Positions 55,641 to 64,000 of a stretch of 64,000 bases of DNA are shown piece after piece (position 1 is the first letter of the stretch; the number at the start of each line of letters is the position of its first letter). The notes below the pieces were generated by a model, which saw nothing but the letters and a program-made list of their open reading frames with translations, was not told the DNA's origin and searched no databases. The position numbers and the translations under genes are program-made. The stretch comes from Palsa-461 sp036844945 (GTDB lineage Bacteria; Actinomycetota; Acidimicrobiia; Acidimicrobiales; RAAP-2): positions 105,997 through 169,996 of the forward strand of contig DAIUEV010000001.1 of NCBI GenBank assembly GCA_036844945.1, in the 5' to 3' direction.

Positions 55641-55674
55641 GCCGCTACGCGACCTCGGCCGCTACGCGACCTCG
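55641..55674. repeat. Perfect 17-base tandem duplication spanning the exporter stop codon
   Basis: The unit GCCGCTACGCGACCTCG occurs twice back to back (55641-55657 and 55658-55674). The ABC exporter stop (55662-55664, minus) lies in the second copy, so the duplication repeats the last codons plus stop downstream and does not alter the protein. Confidence 0.9.
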
Positions 55675-58600
55675 GCCGCCCGGATGTCGAAGGCCCGCCA
55701 CATCTCGGCGTAGCGCCCGCCCGCCGCGACCAGCTCGTCGTGGCTGCCCTCCTCCACCACCCGGCCGCTGTCGAGCACCAGGATCCGGTCGGCCCGTCGG
55801 GCGGTCTGGAGCCGGTGGGCGATCAGGATGGTGGTGCGACCGCTCGCCACCACCCCCATGGCCCGGTTGACCCGCGCCTCGGTGGCGAGGTCGAGGTTGG
55901 AGGTCGCCTCGTCGAGGAGGAGGACGGCCGGATCGACCAGCTGGGCGCGGGCCAGGCACAAGAGCTGGCGCTGGCCGATCGAGAGCGACCGGCCCCGCTC
56001 GGCCACCGCCTTGCGGTAGCCGCCCACCCCGACAATGAAGTCGTGGGCGCCCACCGCCCGGGCGGCCGCCTCCACCTGGGCGTCGGTCGCCCCGGGGCGC
56101 CCGTAGGCGATGTTGTCGCGGATGGTGCCCCGGAAGAGGAACGGCTCCTGGGGGACGTAGCCGAGCCGGCGCCGGTAGGCGCCGAGGTCGAGGTCACGCA
56201 GATCGGTTCCGTCGATCAGCACCACGCCTTCGGTCGGGTCGTAGAAGCGGGCGATCAGCTTCACGACCGTGGACTTGCCCGCCCCCGTCTCGCCGACGAG
56301 GGCGACCGTCTCGCCCGGCGCGATGTCGAGGTCGACGCCGGCCAGCGCGTCGGTGTTGGTGCCGATGTAGCGGAACCGCACCCCCCGGAAGCCGATGCGC
56401 CCGGACGGCTGGCCGGGCTCGATCGGCTCGGCCGCGGCCGGAGTGTCGACCGGGGTGTTGAGGACGCCGCTGATCTTGCGGAGCCCGGCCGTCGCCTGCT
56501 GGTACGTGTCGAAGACCTGTGAGAGCTGTTGCACCGGCGCGAACAGGAGGGTCAGGTAGAGGAGGAAGGCGGTGAGGGCGCCGATCGTGAGGGTGCCCGA
56601 GCGGATCTCTTGGGCCCCGACACCGAGCACGATGAGGATCGCGACGTTGCCGATGAACGCCGCGAAGGTGAAGTAGATGGACGACACCTTGAGCGAGCGC
56701 AGCCCGGCGTCGCGGTAGCCGGCGGTGAGCCCGAGGAAGTTCCCCGTGTTGCGGGTCTCGCGCCGGAACGCCTGGGTGACCCGGACCCCCGAGATGTTCT
56801 CCTGCAGGTCGGCGTTGACCGCCGAGATCCGGTCGCGTTGGCGGTCATAGGCGCGGGTCGACTGGACCCGGAACCACACGGTGGCGATCGCGAGCGGCGG
56901 CACGACGGTGAGCACCAGCAGGATCAGGTGCGCGTTCCGGGTGAACAGGATCACCACCACGCCCGCGAACTGCACGAGGTAGACGAGGGCGTTGAGGAGC
57001 CCCGACTGCAAGAGCGAGGACAGCGTGTCCACGTCCGAGGTCATCCGGGTGAGGATGCGCCCCGTCATCTCGTGGTCGTAGAAGTCCATGCCCAGCCGTT
57101 GCAGGTGGGCGAAGATCCGCACCCGCATCGAATAGAGCATCCGCTCCGAGGTGCGGCCGGTCCAGAACGTCTCGGCCCACATGTCGGCCCAGTCGACCAT
57201 CGTCACCGCGAAGAAGAGCCCGGTGAGCACCCAGAGCACCGTCTTGTCGTGGTGGAGGAAGACGCTGTTGACCGAGGTGCCGGTGAACGACGGGCCGACG
57301 AGGCCGGCGGCCGCGTCGATGACCACGAGGACGATCCCGACCGCCAGCTGGGGGAGGAACGGCCGCAGGAACCCGAGGAACCGGAACGGCTGGCGCATGA
57401 CCCGGTTGTGCGCCGCCAGCTCCGGCCCGGGCTGGTCGACAACGGGAGGCAGCGCCTCGATGGCCGCCATCAGCTCGGGGGTGGGGGGTGCCGAGAGCCC
57501 GGCCCGCATGCCCCCGCCCACGCCGGCCCCGCCGCCCATGCCCCCGCCGCCCATGCCCATGCGGCCCACCTCGATCCCGGCCGCGGCCAGCGATCCCGGC
57601 GAGGCGAGCGCGGCGGCGCCGGTCGCCTCCTCACCGGCCCAGGCCGACTCGGTGACCTGCCCGTCGGCGGCGGCGGCCGACAGCGCCCGGAGCTCCACCC
57701 CGTCGCCCTCGGCGTCGTCGCCCGGCCCCGATAAGAGGTCGGAGTAGAGCGGGCAGCGCTCGAGCAGCTCCTCGTGGGTCCCCGAGTCGATCGCCCGGCC
57801 CCCCTCGAGCACGACGATCCGGTCGGCGAGGTGCAGCGTCGAACGGCGGTGCGCCACGAGGATGGTCGTGCGTCCGACCATGAGCCGGCGCAGCGTGGCG
57901 TGGATCTCCTCCTCGATCCGGCTGTCGATCGACGACGTGGCGTCGTCGAGCAGCAAGATGCGCGGGTCGGTGAGCAGGGCCCGGGCGAGGGTGATCCGCT
58001 GGCGCTGGCCGCCCGAGAGCAAGAGCCCGCGCTCGCCGACCACGGTGTCGTAGGCGTCGGGCAGGTCGGAGATGAACGCGTGGGCCTCCGCCGCCCGGGC
58101 CGCCGCCTCGATGTCGGTGTCGGTGGCGTCGGGCCGCCCGTAGGCGATGTTCGCCTTGACCGTGTCGGAGAAGAGGAAGCTGTCCTCGAAGACGACGCCG
58201 ATCTGGCGCCGGAGCGAGTCGAAGGTCACGTCGCGCACGTCGATCCCGTCGACCTTCACGGCCCCCTGCTGCACGTCGTAGAAGCGCGGGAGGAGGAGCC
58301 CGACCGTCGACTTTCCCGAACCCGACGTCCCCACCAGCGCCACGGTCTCGCCGGGCTGCACCTCGAGGTCGAAGGCGTCGAGGACCGGCTCGGAGCGCAG
58401 GTACCCGAACGAGACGTGCTCGAAGCTGACCCGGCCACCGAGCGGGCCGAGCTCGACTGCGTCGGGCTTCTGGACCACGTCGGGCAGCGAGTCGAGGAGC
58501 TCGAGGACCCGCTCGGCCCCGGCCCGGGCCTGCTGGGCGACCACGAGCACCCCCGCCATCTGGCGGGCCGGCGACATGAGCTGGGTCAGGTAGGCGAAGA

Positions 58601-59546
58601 AGGCGACCAGCGTCCCGACCGTGACCCGTCCGTCGAAGACCAGCCAGCCCCCGAGCGCCAGCACCGCGACCTGCCCCAGCTGCGGCACCGTCTGGAGGGT
58701 GGAGGTCCGGCGCGACCGGAGACGCCAGTTCCGCATACGGGACCCGTAGAGGCGGCCGAGGGCCCCGGTGACCCGGTCGAGCTCGCGGTCCTCCTGGCCG
58801 AAACCCTTCACGACCCGCACCCCGCTCACCGCGTCGTCGATGTTGCCGACCATCTCGGCCATGCGCGCCTGCATCTCCCAGCTGGAGGGGTACACGACGC
58901 GCCGCATCCGGAAGGCGAGCAGGAACATCAACGGCATGAGCGGCACCACGACCGCCGTCAGGAGAAGTGAGAGGCGGATCATGATCGCGGCCGCGAGCAG
59001 GAACTGCAGGAGGTTGGCGAGGACGAGGGGTAACTGGGTCAGAAGGGTCCGGATGAGGACGAGGTCCGAGTTGGTCCGCGAGACGAGCTGGCCGGTCTGC
59101 AGCTGGTCGTGTCGGGCGAAGTCGAGCCCCTGGAGGTGCGAGAAGACGGTGTTGCGGAGGTCGTAGTCGATGTCCCAGCTGACCCGCCCCGCGGTGAAAC
59201 GCCGGATGCCGCTGAAGACGAACTGCAGCGCATAGACGACGCCCATGAGGAGGAGGAGCGGCTCGATCTTGTAGCGGTGGTGGAGGATCGAGCTGTCGAT
59301 GACCACCTTCTGGAGGTAGGGCGCGACCGCCAAGGTGGCCGAGGAGACGATCGAGGCAACCAGCGCGATCGCCACGACGCGGCGGTGCGCCCACCACAGC
59401 GGCGACAGTCGGCGGAGCCACCCGCCGGCCTCGGGCCCGAGGGGCTGGGTCTTGCGCGGTTTGGGGCCGCCCGCGGGCGGGGCGTCCGGCCCCGCGCCGT
59501 TGCGGCCCGCCCCGTTCCGGGGGGCACGTTCGGCAATCGATTCCAT
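55662..59546 (-). CDS. Fused two-unit ABC exporter (TMD-NBD-TMD-NBD)
   Basis: 1294 residues from ATG 59546. The first half has six helices from about residue 55, then an ATPase with Walker A GTSGSGKST, signature LLSGGQRQ and Walker B ILLLDDATSSID, where the catalytic Glu is replaced by Asp. A Gly/Met-rich linker (GRMGMGGGGMGGGAGVGG) joins the second half, which has Walker A GETGAGKST, an altered signature LSIGQRQ and a normal Walker B LLLDEATSNLD. That pairing gives one consensus and one degenerate ATP site, as in heterodimeric exporters such as BmrCD or TM287/288, here in one chain. It is probably a multidrug or lipid exporter in the cytoplasmic membrane. The LysR gene lies just upstream on the same strand. 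Confidence 0.94.
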   Translation of the reverse strand: MESIAERAPRNGAGRNGAGPDAPPAGGPKPRKTQPLGPEAGGWLRRLSPLWWAHRRVVAIALVASIVSSATLAVAPYLQKVVIDSSILHHRYKIEPLLLLMGVVYALQFVFSGIRRFTAGRVSWDIDYDLRNTVFSHLQGLDFARHDQLQTGQLVSRTNSDLVLIRTLLTQLPLVLANLLQFLLAAAIMIRLSLLLTAVVVPLMPLMFLLAFRMRRVVYPSSWEMQARMAEMVGNIDDAVSGVRVVKGFGQEDRELDRVTGALGRLYGSRMRNWRLRSRRTSTLQTVPQLGQVAVLALGGWLVFDGRVTVGTLVAFFAYLTQLMSPARQMAGVLVVAQQARAGAERVLELLDSLPDVVQKPDAVELGPLGGRVSFEHVSFGYLRSEPVLDAFDLEVQPGETVALVGTSGSGKSTVGLLLPRFYDVQQGAVKVDGIDVRDVTFDSLRRQIGVVFEDSFLFSDTVKANIAYGRPDATDTDIEAAARAAEAHAFISDLPDAYDTVVGERGLLLSGGQRQRITLARALLTDPRILLLDDATSSIDSRIEEEIHATLRRLMVGRTTILVAHRRSTLHLADRIVVLEGGRAIDSGTHEELLERCPLYSDLLSGPGDDAEGDGVELRALSAAAADGQVTESAWAGEEATGAAALASPGSLAAAGIEVGRMGMGGGGMGGGAGVGGGMRAGLSAPPTPELMAAIEALPPVVDQPGPELAAHNRVMRQPFRFLGFLRPFLPQLAVGIVLVVIDAAAGLVGPSFTGTSVNSVFLHHDKTVLWVLTGLFFAVTMVDWADMWAETFWTGRTSERMLYSMRVRIFAHLQRLGMDFYDHEMTGRILTRMTSDVDTLSSLLQSGLLNALVYLVQFAGVVVILFTRNAHLILLVLTVVPPLAIATVWFRVQSTRAYDRQRDRISAVNADLQENISGVRVTQAFRRETRNTGNFLGLTAGYRDAGLRSLKVSSIYFTFAAFIGNVAILIVLGVGAQEIRSGTLTIGALTAFLLYLTLLFAPVQQLSQVFDTYQQATAGLRKISGVLNTPVDTPAAAEPIEPGQPSGRIGFRGVRFRYIGTNTDALAGVDLDIAPGETVALVGETGAGKSTVVKLIARFYDPTEGVVLIDGTDLRDLDLGAYRRRLGYVPQEPFLFRGTIRDNIAYGRPGATDAQVEAAARAVGAHDFIVGVGGYRKAVAERGRSLSIGQRQLLCLARAQLVDPAVLLLDEATSNLDLATEARVNRAMGVVASGRTTILIAHRLQTARRADRILVLDSGRVVEEGSHDELVAAGGRYAEMWRAFDIRAAEVA

Positions 59547-59585
59547 TTTCGCCGTGAACTGTAGCGGGTCGAACTATTCGATTGC

Positions 59586-60455
59586 CTAATCAGTTCCCCG
59601 GCGGGCCAGCTCGACGAACCGCTCGGCGGCCGGGGTCAGCGGGCCGTCCCGGTGGACCAGCACGACCGCTCGCCAGACCCGCGGGCGCGGCTCGAGCACC
59701 ACACACCCGAGCGCCCGGGCCACCTCGGCGAGCGGCCGGGGGAGCAGGCCGGCCCCGGCCCCCGCCACGATCAGCGGCAGCAGCGCCTCCCGCTGGGCCG
59801 CCTCGACGACGACCCTCGCCGGCCGGCCGGCCCGGGCCAGGGAGTCGTCAAGGAGACCGCGGGTCGACGAGCCGCGTGGCGCGGCCACGAGGGGGAGCCC
59901 GGCCAGGTCGCGCAGGCGGAACGGCGCCTCGGCCTCGCTCCCCGGGGGGAGCACCGCCAAGAACTCCTGGCGGGCGAGCGGCACCGTGGTGAGGTCGGGG
60001 TCCTCGACCGGCTCGACAAGCCCGATCTCGGAGCGGCCCGAGCGGACGAACTCGACCAGCTCCTCGGTGTCGCCGGGATCCGAGAGCCGCACCGAGATTC
60101 CCGGATGGGCCGCCCGGAACGCCCCGACGAGCGGGGCCAGCGGTGCCACCGCCAGCGTCGGCAGGCAGGCGAGGTCGAGGTGGCCGGTGGCGAGCCCCGC
60201 GACGTCCTCGACGGCCCGGCGCCCGATCTCGAGATCATGTCGGGCCCGCCGGGCCGGTCCGACGAGCGCCTCGCCGGCCGGGGTCAGGCGCACCCCGCGC
60301 CCGACCCGATGGAAGAGCGCGGTGCCGAGGTCGGCCTCGAGCTCTCGCATGGCCTGGGAGACCGCCGGCTGGGACAGCTCCAGCGCGTCGCCGGCGGCCG
60401 TGAACCCGCCCTCGTCGACGACGGCCAGGAAGATGGAAAGCCGTCGGGTATCCAT
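59586..60455 (-). CDS. LysR-family transcriptional regulator
   Basis: 289 residues from ATG 60455 (MDTRRLSIFLAVVDEGG); an ATG at 60473 would add six residues. The helix-turn-helix is FTAAGDALELSQPAVSQAMRELEADLGTALF, followed by the ligand-binding domain (HLDLACLPTLAVAPLAPLVGAF, EFLAVLPPGSE and LPLIVAGAGAGLLPRPLA). It is divergent from the efflux transporter at 60527, the typical arrangement for a LysR controlling a neighbouring gene. The AT-richer stretch 60456-60510 probably holds its sites. Confidence 0.92.
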   Translation of the reverse strand: MDTRRLSIFLAVVDEGGFTAAGDALELSQPAVSQAMRELEADLGTALFHRVGRGVRLTPAGEALVGPARRARHDLEIGRRAVEDVAGLATGHLDLACLPTLAVAPLAPLVGAFRAAHPGISVRLSDPGDTEELVEFVRSGRSEIGLVEPVEDPDLTTVPLARQEFLAVLPPGSEAEAPFRLRDLAGLPLVAAPRGSSTRGLLDDSLARAGRPARVVVEAAQREALLPLIVAGAGAGLLPRPLAEVARALGCVVLEPRPRVWRAVVLVHRDGPLTPAAERFVELARRGTD

Positions 60456-60526
60456 ATGTATTTGCTTATGCATAGTGAAGAATCTACTTCTTTGACCTCT
60501 GGTTACGGGCGGGCGAGGATGGCCCG

Positions 60527-62038
60527 GTGACGGTCTCCCCCGAGACGACCGGGGAGCGGCCGGCGAGCGGGCCGGCGCTCGGGGCGGCCCGGTGGCTGGT
60601 CGAGCCCGCCCGGCCCGACTGGGTCCGCAACCGTCCCAACGCCCCCTACTACGCCCTCGCGGCGGTCTGCGTCGGGGCCTTCATGGGCCAGCTGGACGCG
60701 AGCATCGTGACGGTCGCCTTCCCCACCCTCGAGCGGGCGTTCCACGCCGGTGTCGGCGCGGTCACCTGGGTCGGGCTCGCCTACCTGATCGTGCTCGTGG
60801 CCGGGGTCACCGCGGTGGGCCGGCTCGCCGACATGGTCGGTCGCAAGCTGCTCTACACCTACGGCTTCGTCGTCTTCATCGCCGGCTCGGCGCTGTGCGC
60901 GGCCGCCCCAAACCTCCTCGCCCTCGACCTCTTCCGGGTCCTCCAGGCGTTCGGCGCGGTGATGCTGCAGGCGAACAGCGTGGCGATCATCTACCTGGCG
61001 GTGCCCCGCGACCGGCTCGTGCGGGCGCTCGGCATCCAGGGCGCCGCCCAGGCCCTCGGCCTCGCGCTCGGGCCGAGCCTCGGCGGCCTGTTGCTCGCCG
61101 CCGGGGGCTGGCGGCTCATCTTCCTCGTGAACGTTCCGGCCGGCCTGCTCGGCACGCTGGCGGCGCGTGTCCTGCTCCCGAGGAGTCGGGGGCTGCAGGC
61201 CCGGACCCCCTATGACTGGGCCGGCCTCGGGCTCTTCGTGCCCGCCATCGCCGCGCTCCTCGTGGCTCTCTCCTTCGGGGACCGGTGGGGCTGGGGCAGC
61301 CCGGGCACCGTCGTGCTCCTCTTCGGCTCGGTGGCCACGGCCGGGGCCTTCGTGGCGCGGGAGCGCCGCGCCGCCCACCCGATGCTCGAGCCCCGGCTGT
61401 TCGGCTCTCGGGCGTTCTCGGCCGGCATCGCCGGGGGGATGCTGTCGTATCTGGTGCTGTTCGGCACGATGTTCGCGGTCCCGTTCTTCCTCGAGCGGTC
61501 CCGGGGCTCCGGGCCGGGGCACGCCGGGCTGGTGCTCAGCGCACTGCCGCTGGCCCTCGGCGCGGTGGCGGTCGGGGCCGGGCGTGCCGCCGAGCGGTTC
61601 GGCCCGGGCCGGCTGGCCGCCGCCGGCATGGCCCTATGCGCGGGCGCGCTCTTCGTCCTCGGCCTCACGACCCCGTCGTCGTGGGCGCTCGGGTTCGAGC
61701 TGGCGGTGGCGGGCGCCGGCCTCGGCCTGTTCCTCCCGGCCAACAACTCGTCGATCATGGGCGCAGCGCCCCGTGACCAGGCCGGCGTCGCGAGCGGCGT
61801 CCTCAACATGACCCGCGGGGTGGGCACCGCGGTCGGCCTCGCGCTGACCGGCCTCGTCATCGGCGGCTCGCTTCGCAGCGCAGGCGCGGCCTCTGCCGGG
61901 TTCGAGCACGCGGCGCTGCTCCTCGCCGCCCTCGCCTCCCTCGCCGGGACGCTGACCGCCTGGGCTACGCGGGGGCCGGTGCCCCGGGCCTCGGCGGCGC
62001 TCAGCAGCCGACGGCCCCGTCCACGCTCTCGCGGATGA
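60527..62038 (+). CDS. MFS drug-efflux transporter, DHA2 (EmrB/QacA) family
   Basis: 503 residues from GTG 60527, with GAGG about seven bases upstream. About 14 helices are visible. Family motifs are CVGAFMGQLDASIVTVAFPTL (motif D1), GRLADMVGRKLLYTYGF (motif A) and LFRVLQAFGAVMLQANSVAI, with QAGVASGVLNMTRGVGTAVG near the C-terminus. It is a proton-coupled exporter of drugs or hydrophobic compounds. The divergent LysR is its likely regulator. Its 3' end overlaps the convergent DinB gene by 38 bases. Confidence 0.93.
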   Translation: MTVSPETTGERPASGPALGAARWLVEPARPDWVRNRPNAPYYALAAVCVGAFMGQLDASIVTVAFPTLERAFHAGVGAVTWVGLAYLIVLVAGVTAVGRLADMVGRKLLYTYGFVVFIAGSALCAAAPNLLALDLFRVLQAFGAVMLQANSVAIIYLAVPRDRLVRALGIQGAAQALGLALGPSLGGLLLAAGGWRLIFLVNVPAGLLGTLAARVLLPRSRGLQARTPYDWAGLGLFVPAIAALLVALSFGDRWGWGSPGTVVLLFGSVATAGAFVARERRAAHPMLEPRLFGSRAFSAGIAGGMLSYLVLFGTMFAVPFFLERSRGSGPGHAGLVLSALPLALGAVAVGAGRAAERFGPGRLAAAGMALCAGALFVLGLTTPSSWALGFELAVAGAGLGLFLPANNSSIMGAAPRDQAGVASGVLNMTRGVGTAVGLALTGLVIGGSLRSAGAASAGFEHAALLLAALASLAGTLTAWATRGPVPRASAALSSRRPRPRSRG

Positions 62039-62522
62039 GGTCGGCGTGGCCGTTGTGGCGCGCGTACTCCTCGATCATGTGGACGTAGATCCAGCGGAGC
62101 GACACCCGGTTCCCGCGCCGCGAAGTCCCCACCTCGTCAAGGTCGTGCCCGGCGGCGGTCCGCCGGCTGGCCTCGCACTCCGCCCGCCACGCGGCGAGAT
62201 CGGTGTCCCAGTCGGCGCCCTCGATCGGCTCGAGGTCGGCGTCCTCGTTCCCGGTGTAGTCGAACAGGTACGGCACCGACGGATCCGACGCGAACGTCCG
62301 TTGGAACCAACCCCGTTCGACCTCGGCCATGTGCCGGACCAGCCCGTGGAGCGAGAGCTTGGAGGTGGCGATCGGGCGGGCCTTGCGCGCCGCGTCGTCG
62401 AGCCCCTCGCACTTGAGCAGGAGCGTGGTCCGGTGGAACTCGAGCCAGCCGTCGAGCATCTCCCGCTCGCCCAGCTCCTGGGTCGGCTCGGTCCGCCGCG
62501 GGTCCTCCAGGTCGTCGACCAT
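62001..62522 (-). CDS. DinB-family protein (DUF664)
   Basis: 173 residues from ATG 62522, overlapping the upstream methyltransferase stop by one base (TGATG). The fold shows MLDGWLEFHRTTLLLKCEGL, KLSLHGLVRHMAEVERGWFQR and LRWIYVHMIEEYARHNGHADL with the conserved His ligands. This is the mycothiol-associated DUF664 branch of DinB, and it is the third such gene in the window. Confidence 0.9.
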   Translation of the reverse strand: MVDDLEDPRRTEPTQELGEREMLDGWLEFHRTTLLLKCEGLDDAARKARPIATSKLSLHGLVRHMAEVERGWFQRTFASDPSVPYLFDYTGNEDADLEPIEGADWDTDLAAWRAECEASRRTAAGHDLDEVGTSRRGNRVSLRWIYVHMIEEYARHNGHADLIRESVDGAVGC

Positions 62523-63271
62523 CAGGTCCTCTTTTCTCCTTCGGTGCCATCGCGGACCACCGAGCCGTAGAGGAACAGCGTGGTGGCGTGGATCTCGGCG
62601 CTCCAGCCCTCGGCCGCGAGCAGCCGGGTCAGCTCGTCGGGCTCGTAGAAGACCTTGACCAGGCGGTGCTCGGACCCGTCGTTGAGGGTCCGGTGCTGGA
62701 CCCCGTCGGAATCCTCGAAGATGTGGTGCTCCACGAAGCTCCGGCTCGGGTCGTAGCGGTTGTCGATGAGGAAGACCCGGCCGTCGGGCCGGAGGCACCG
62801 CCGCACGAGACCCCAGAACGCGGCCGTGCGGGACCGGGGCACGTGGGAGTGCCAGAAGGAGAAGAAGACGACGTCGTAGCGGTCCGCCGGTTCCCAGGCG
62901 AAGAGATCCGCCACCACGTAGGAGACCGACGGGCGCCCACCGACCCTCGCGCGGTTCCGCTCCAGCGTCTCGGGGGAGGCGTCGACCACCGTGAGGGTCG
63001 TGGCCGTCCTGGCCAGGCGCTCGGTCCACCATCCGGTCCCACCGGCCAGCTCCAGGACGTCGCCGGTCGCGCCGAAGGCGCGGAGGGCGTCGTCGAGCAC
63101 GGCGACCTGGGCGTCCCAGTCGGCTGCGGCATGGTGGCCGTGGTCGTAGCGGCCCGCCCGCTGCCACCACTCGTCGTACTCGGGGGCGCGTTGGCGGTAG
63201 TAGTCGCGCTGCTCGGCCAGCAACTCGTCGTCCGCGAGCGGCCGCGCGTAGGGTGACGCGGGGTCGGGCAT
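62522..63271 (-). CDS. Class I SAM-dependent methyltransferase
   Basis: 249 residues from ATG 63271; ATG 63280 is an alternative. The N-terminus is LLAEQRDYYRQRAPEYDEWW, motif I is DVLELAGGTGWWTERLA, then TVVDASPETLERNRARV and YDVVFFSFWHSHVPRSR. The substrate is unknown. It is translationally coupled to the DinB gene, so the two may act on the same compound or stress. Confidence 0.9.
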   Translation of the reverse strand: MPDPASPYARPLADDELLAEQRDYYRQRAPEYDEWWQRAGRYDHGHHAAADWDAQVAVLDDALRAFGATGDVLELAGGTGWWTERLARTATTLTVVDASPETLERNRARVGGRPSVSYVVADLFAWEPADRYDVVFFSFWHSHVPRSRTAAFWGLVRRCLRPDGRVFLIDNRYDPSRSFVEHHIFEDSDGVQHRTLNDGSEHRLVKVFYEPDELTRLLAAEGWSAEIHATTLFLYGSVVRDGTEGEKRT

Positions 63272-63314
63272 CCGACGCAACCTATCGGCCGGTTGGATCG
63301 AGCCGGACCCCTCG

Positions 63315-63824
63315 TCAGCTCGGGACGACGGTGGGGTCCACCCAGGCGTGGCCGTCCCATTGACGGAAGGCCGTCCAGCTTCCGCCGTCCCAGTAGGCGA
63401 GCCTGGTGGCGTCGCCCTGGACGGGATGCCACCCGGGGGTCACCGCGAGCGGGGGCAGTACGACCGAACTCGCCTCGAACTTCGGCAGGCGGCCGGTCGG
63501 CTCCTCGGCCAGACCCGAACCGCGCCAGGCCTCGGCGGTCGTCGGGAACGCCTGGGTGCGGGTCTCGGGCGCCCGGACCACCTGGCCGCGGCGCCGGCGG
63601 ACGCGGAGGATGAGGATCACCGCGAGCAGGACGACGATGACCAGGCCGGCCGCGATGTCGATCACGTCGCGGTGGGAGAGCCCCCAGGACTCGGGGAAGC
63701 CGAGGACCGGGGTGGCAGGCATGTGAGTCTTCGGTCGGCTCGCGGCCGCGGCCCGACCCGGCAGGGCGACGAGGCTGGTGGCCCCGCTTAGAAGTGCGGC
63801 GACAGCGGCGATCCGGGCGCGCAT
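63315..63824 (-). CDS. Membrane-anchored protein with DUF2510-like C-terminal motif
   Basis: 169 residues. A signal-like N-terminus (IAAVAALLSGATSLVALPG) is followed by a short linker and a clear helix (DIAAGLVIVVLLAVILIL) with positive charges after it (RVRRRRG), placing the C-terminal half in the cytoplasm. That half ends with PGWHPVQGDATRLAYWDGG and SWTAF, close to the actinobacterial DUF2510 pattern PGWYPDP-x-RYWDG-x-WT. Function is unknown. Upstream, 63825-63957 shows nothing definite. Confidence 0.78.
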   Translation of the reverse strand: MRARIAAVAALLSGATSLVALPGRAAAASRPKTHMPATPVLGFPESWGLSHRDVIDIAAGLVIVVLLAVILILRVRRRRGQVVRAPETRTQAFPTTAEAWRGSGLAEEPTGRLPKFEASSVVLPPLAVTPGWHPVQGDATRLAYWDGGSWTAFRQWDGHAWVDPTVVPS

Positions 63825-63957
63825 CCGACCATGCCTTTGGGTTCCGGGATCTGGCGGGGCTCAAGCATTCCACGGCACCCCGCCGCGGCCCGGGGATGGT
63901 ACGGGCGCGGGATCCCTGGTCCACCGCGTTTTCGCGCGTTGAGAACTAGTGCCCCTT

Positions 63958-63982
63958 CAGGCAACGTTTGCCGCGTTGCTTG
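63958..63982. terminator. Hairpin near the right edge
   Basis: CAGGCAACG-TTTGCCG-CGTTGCTTG gives a nine-base-pair stem (one G-T pair) with a seven-base loop. It could end a gene beyond the window or be a regulator site; the flank is too short to decide. Confidence 0.3.
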
Positions 63983-64000
63983 ATCCTCGCCGGTGGTCCA

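Overview
The window is very GC-rich, dense in genes and uses GTG and TTG starts freely. Its gene content points to an actinobacterium: a LexA box of the CGAAC-N4-GTTCG type, an imuA'-imuB-dnaE2 mutasome, F420-type and mycothiol/DinB-type enzymes, GlgE with a TreS-Pep2 fusion, and DUF2510- and DUF1275-type proteins. I cannot name a genus. An uncultured Acidimicrobiia-like lineage would fit, but that is inference.

Layout. 1-2.8 kb: a truncated FAD oxidoreductase divergent from an alkaline-phosphatase-superfamily gene. 2.8-8.5 kb: two tandem FtsX/MacB-type permease paralogues separated by what looks like a decayed gene. 8.6-14.0 kb: the SOS mutasome operon imuA'-imuB-dnaE2 behind a LexA box. 14-18.3 kb: lipase, a VapBC-type toxin-antitoxin pair, an AcpH-like protein, a SRAP peptidase and an F420-type oxidoreductase. 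18.4-20.1 kb: an unusual HD-GYP protein with a Thr-rich stalk and a terminal fibronectin-III domain. 20.2-24.7 kb: an ArsR-SRPBCC module, DinB-like proteins, DUF3565, a D-2-hydroxyacid dehydrogenase and a frameshifted serine hydrolase. 24.7-32.5 kb: an amine/amino-acid catabolic cluster (FAD oxidase, class III aminotransferase, Lrp regulator, aminobutyraldehyde-type dehydrogenase, APC permease, alanine dehydrogenase). 32.5-38.1 kb: hydrolase, a second ArsR-SRPBCC module, DUF1275, histidine phosphatase, another SRPBCC, a Fur regulator and a CaiB-type CoA-transferase. 38.35-54.4 kb: a seven-gene operon glgE, treS-pep2, malQ, glgB, treZ, glgX, treY. 54.5-63.8 kb: methyltransferases, a single-chain heterodimer-like ABC exporter, LysR plus a DHA2 drug-efflux transporter, a third DinB-like gene and a DUF2510-like membrane protein.

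How it works together. The largest coherent system is the alpha-glucan/trehalose operon. TreS-Pep2 can turn trehalose into maltose-1-phosphate, GlgE polymerises it, GlgB branches, GlgX debranches, MalQ redistributes chains and TreY/TreZ return linear glucan to trehalose. No ADP-glucose enzyme is present, so the operon encodes a cycle. The mutasome operon would supply damage-induced mutagenic repair. The 24.7-32.5 kb cluster would import and oxidise an amine such as putrescine or GABA, with alanine dehydrogenase recycling alanine to pyruvate.

A recurring regulatory theme is an actinobacterial -10 hexamer (TANNNT) about six bases before the start codon, which predicts leaderless transcripts for several regulators and SOS genes. 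I found no rRNA, tRNA, CRISPR array, insertion sequence, prophage or convincing novel defence system. The strongest unusual items are the HD-GYP/FN3 architecture, the closed trehalose-glucan operon, the permuted phosphatase and the fused exporter with an asymmetric ATP site.
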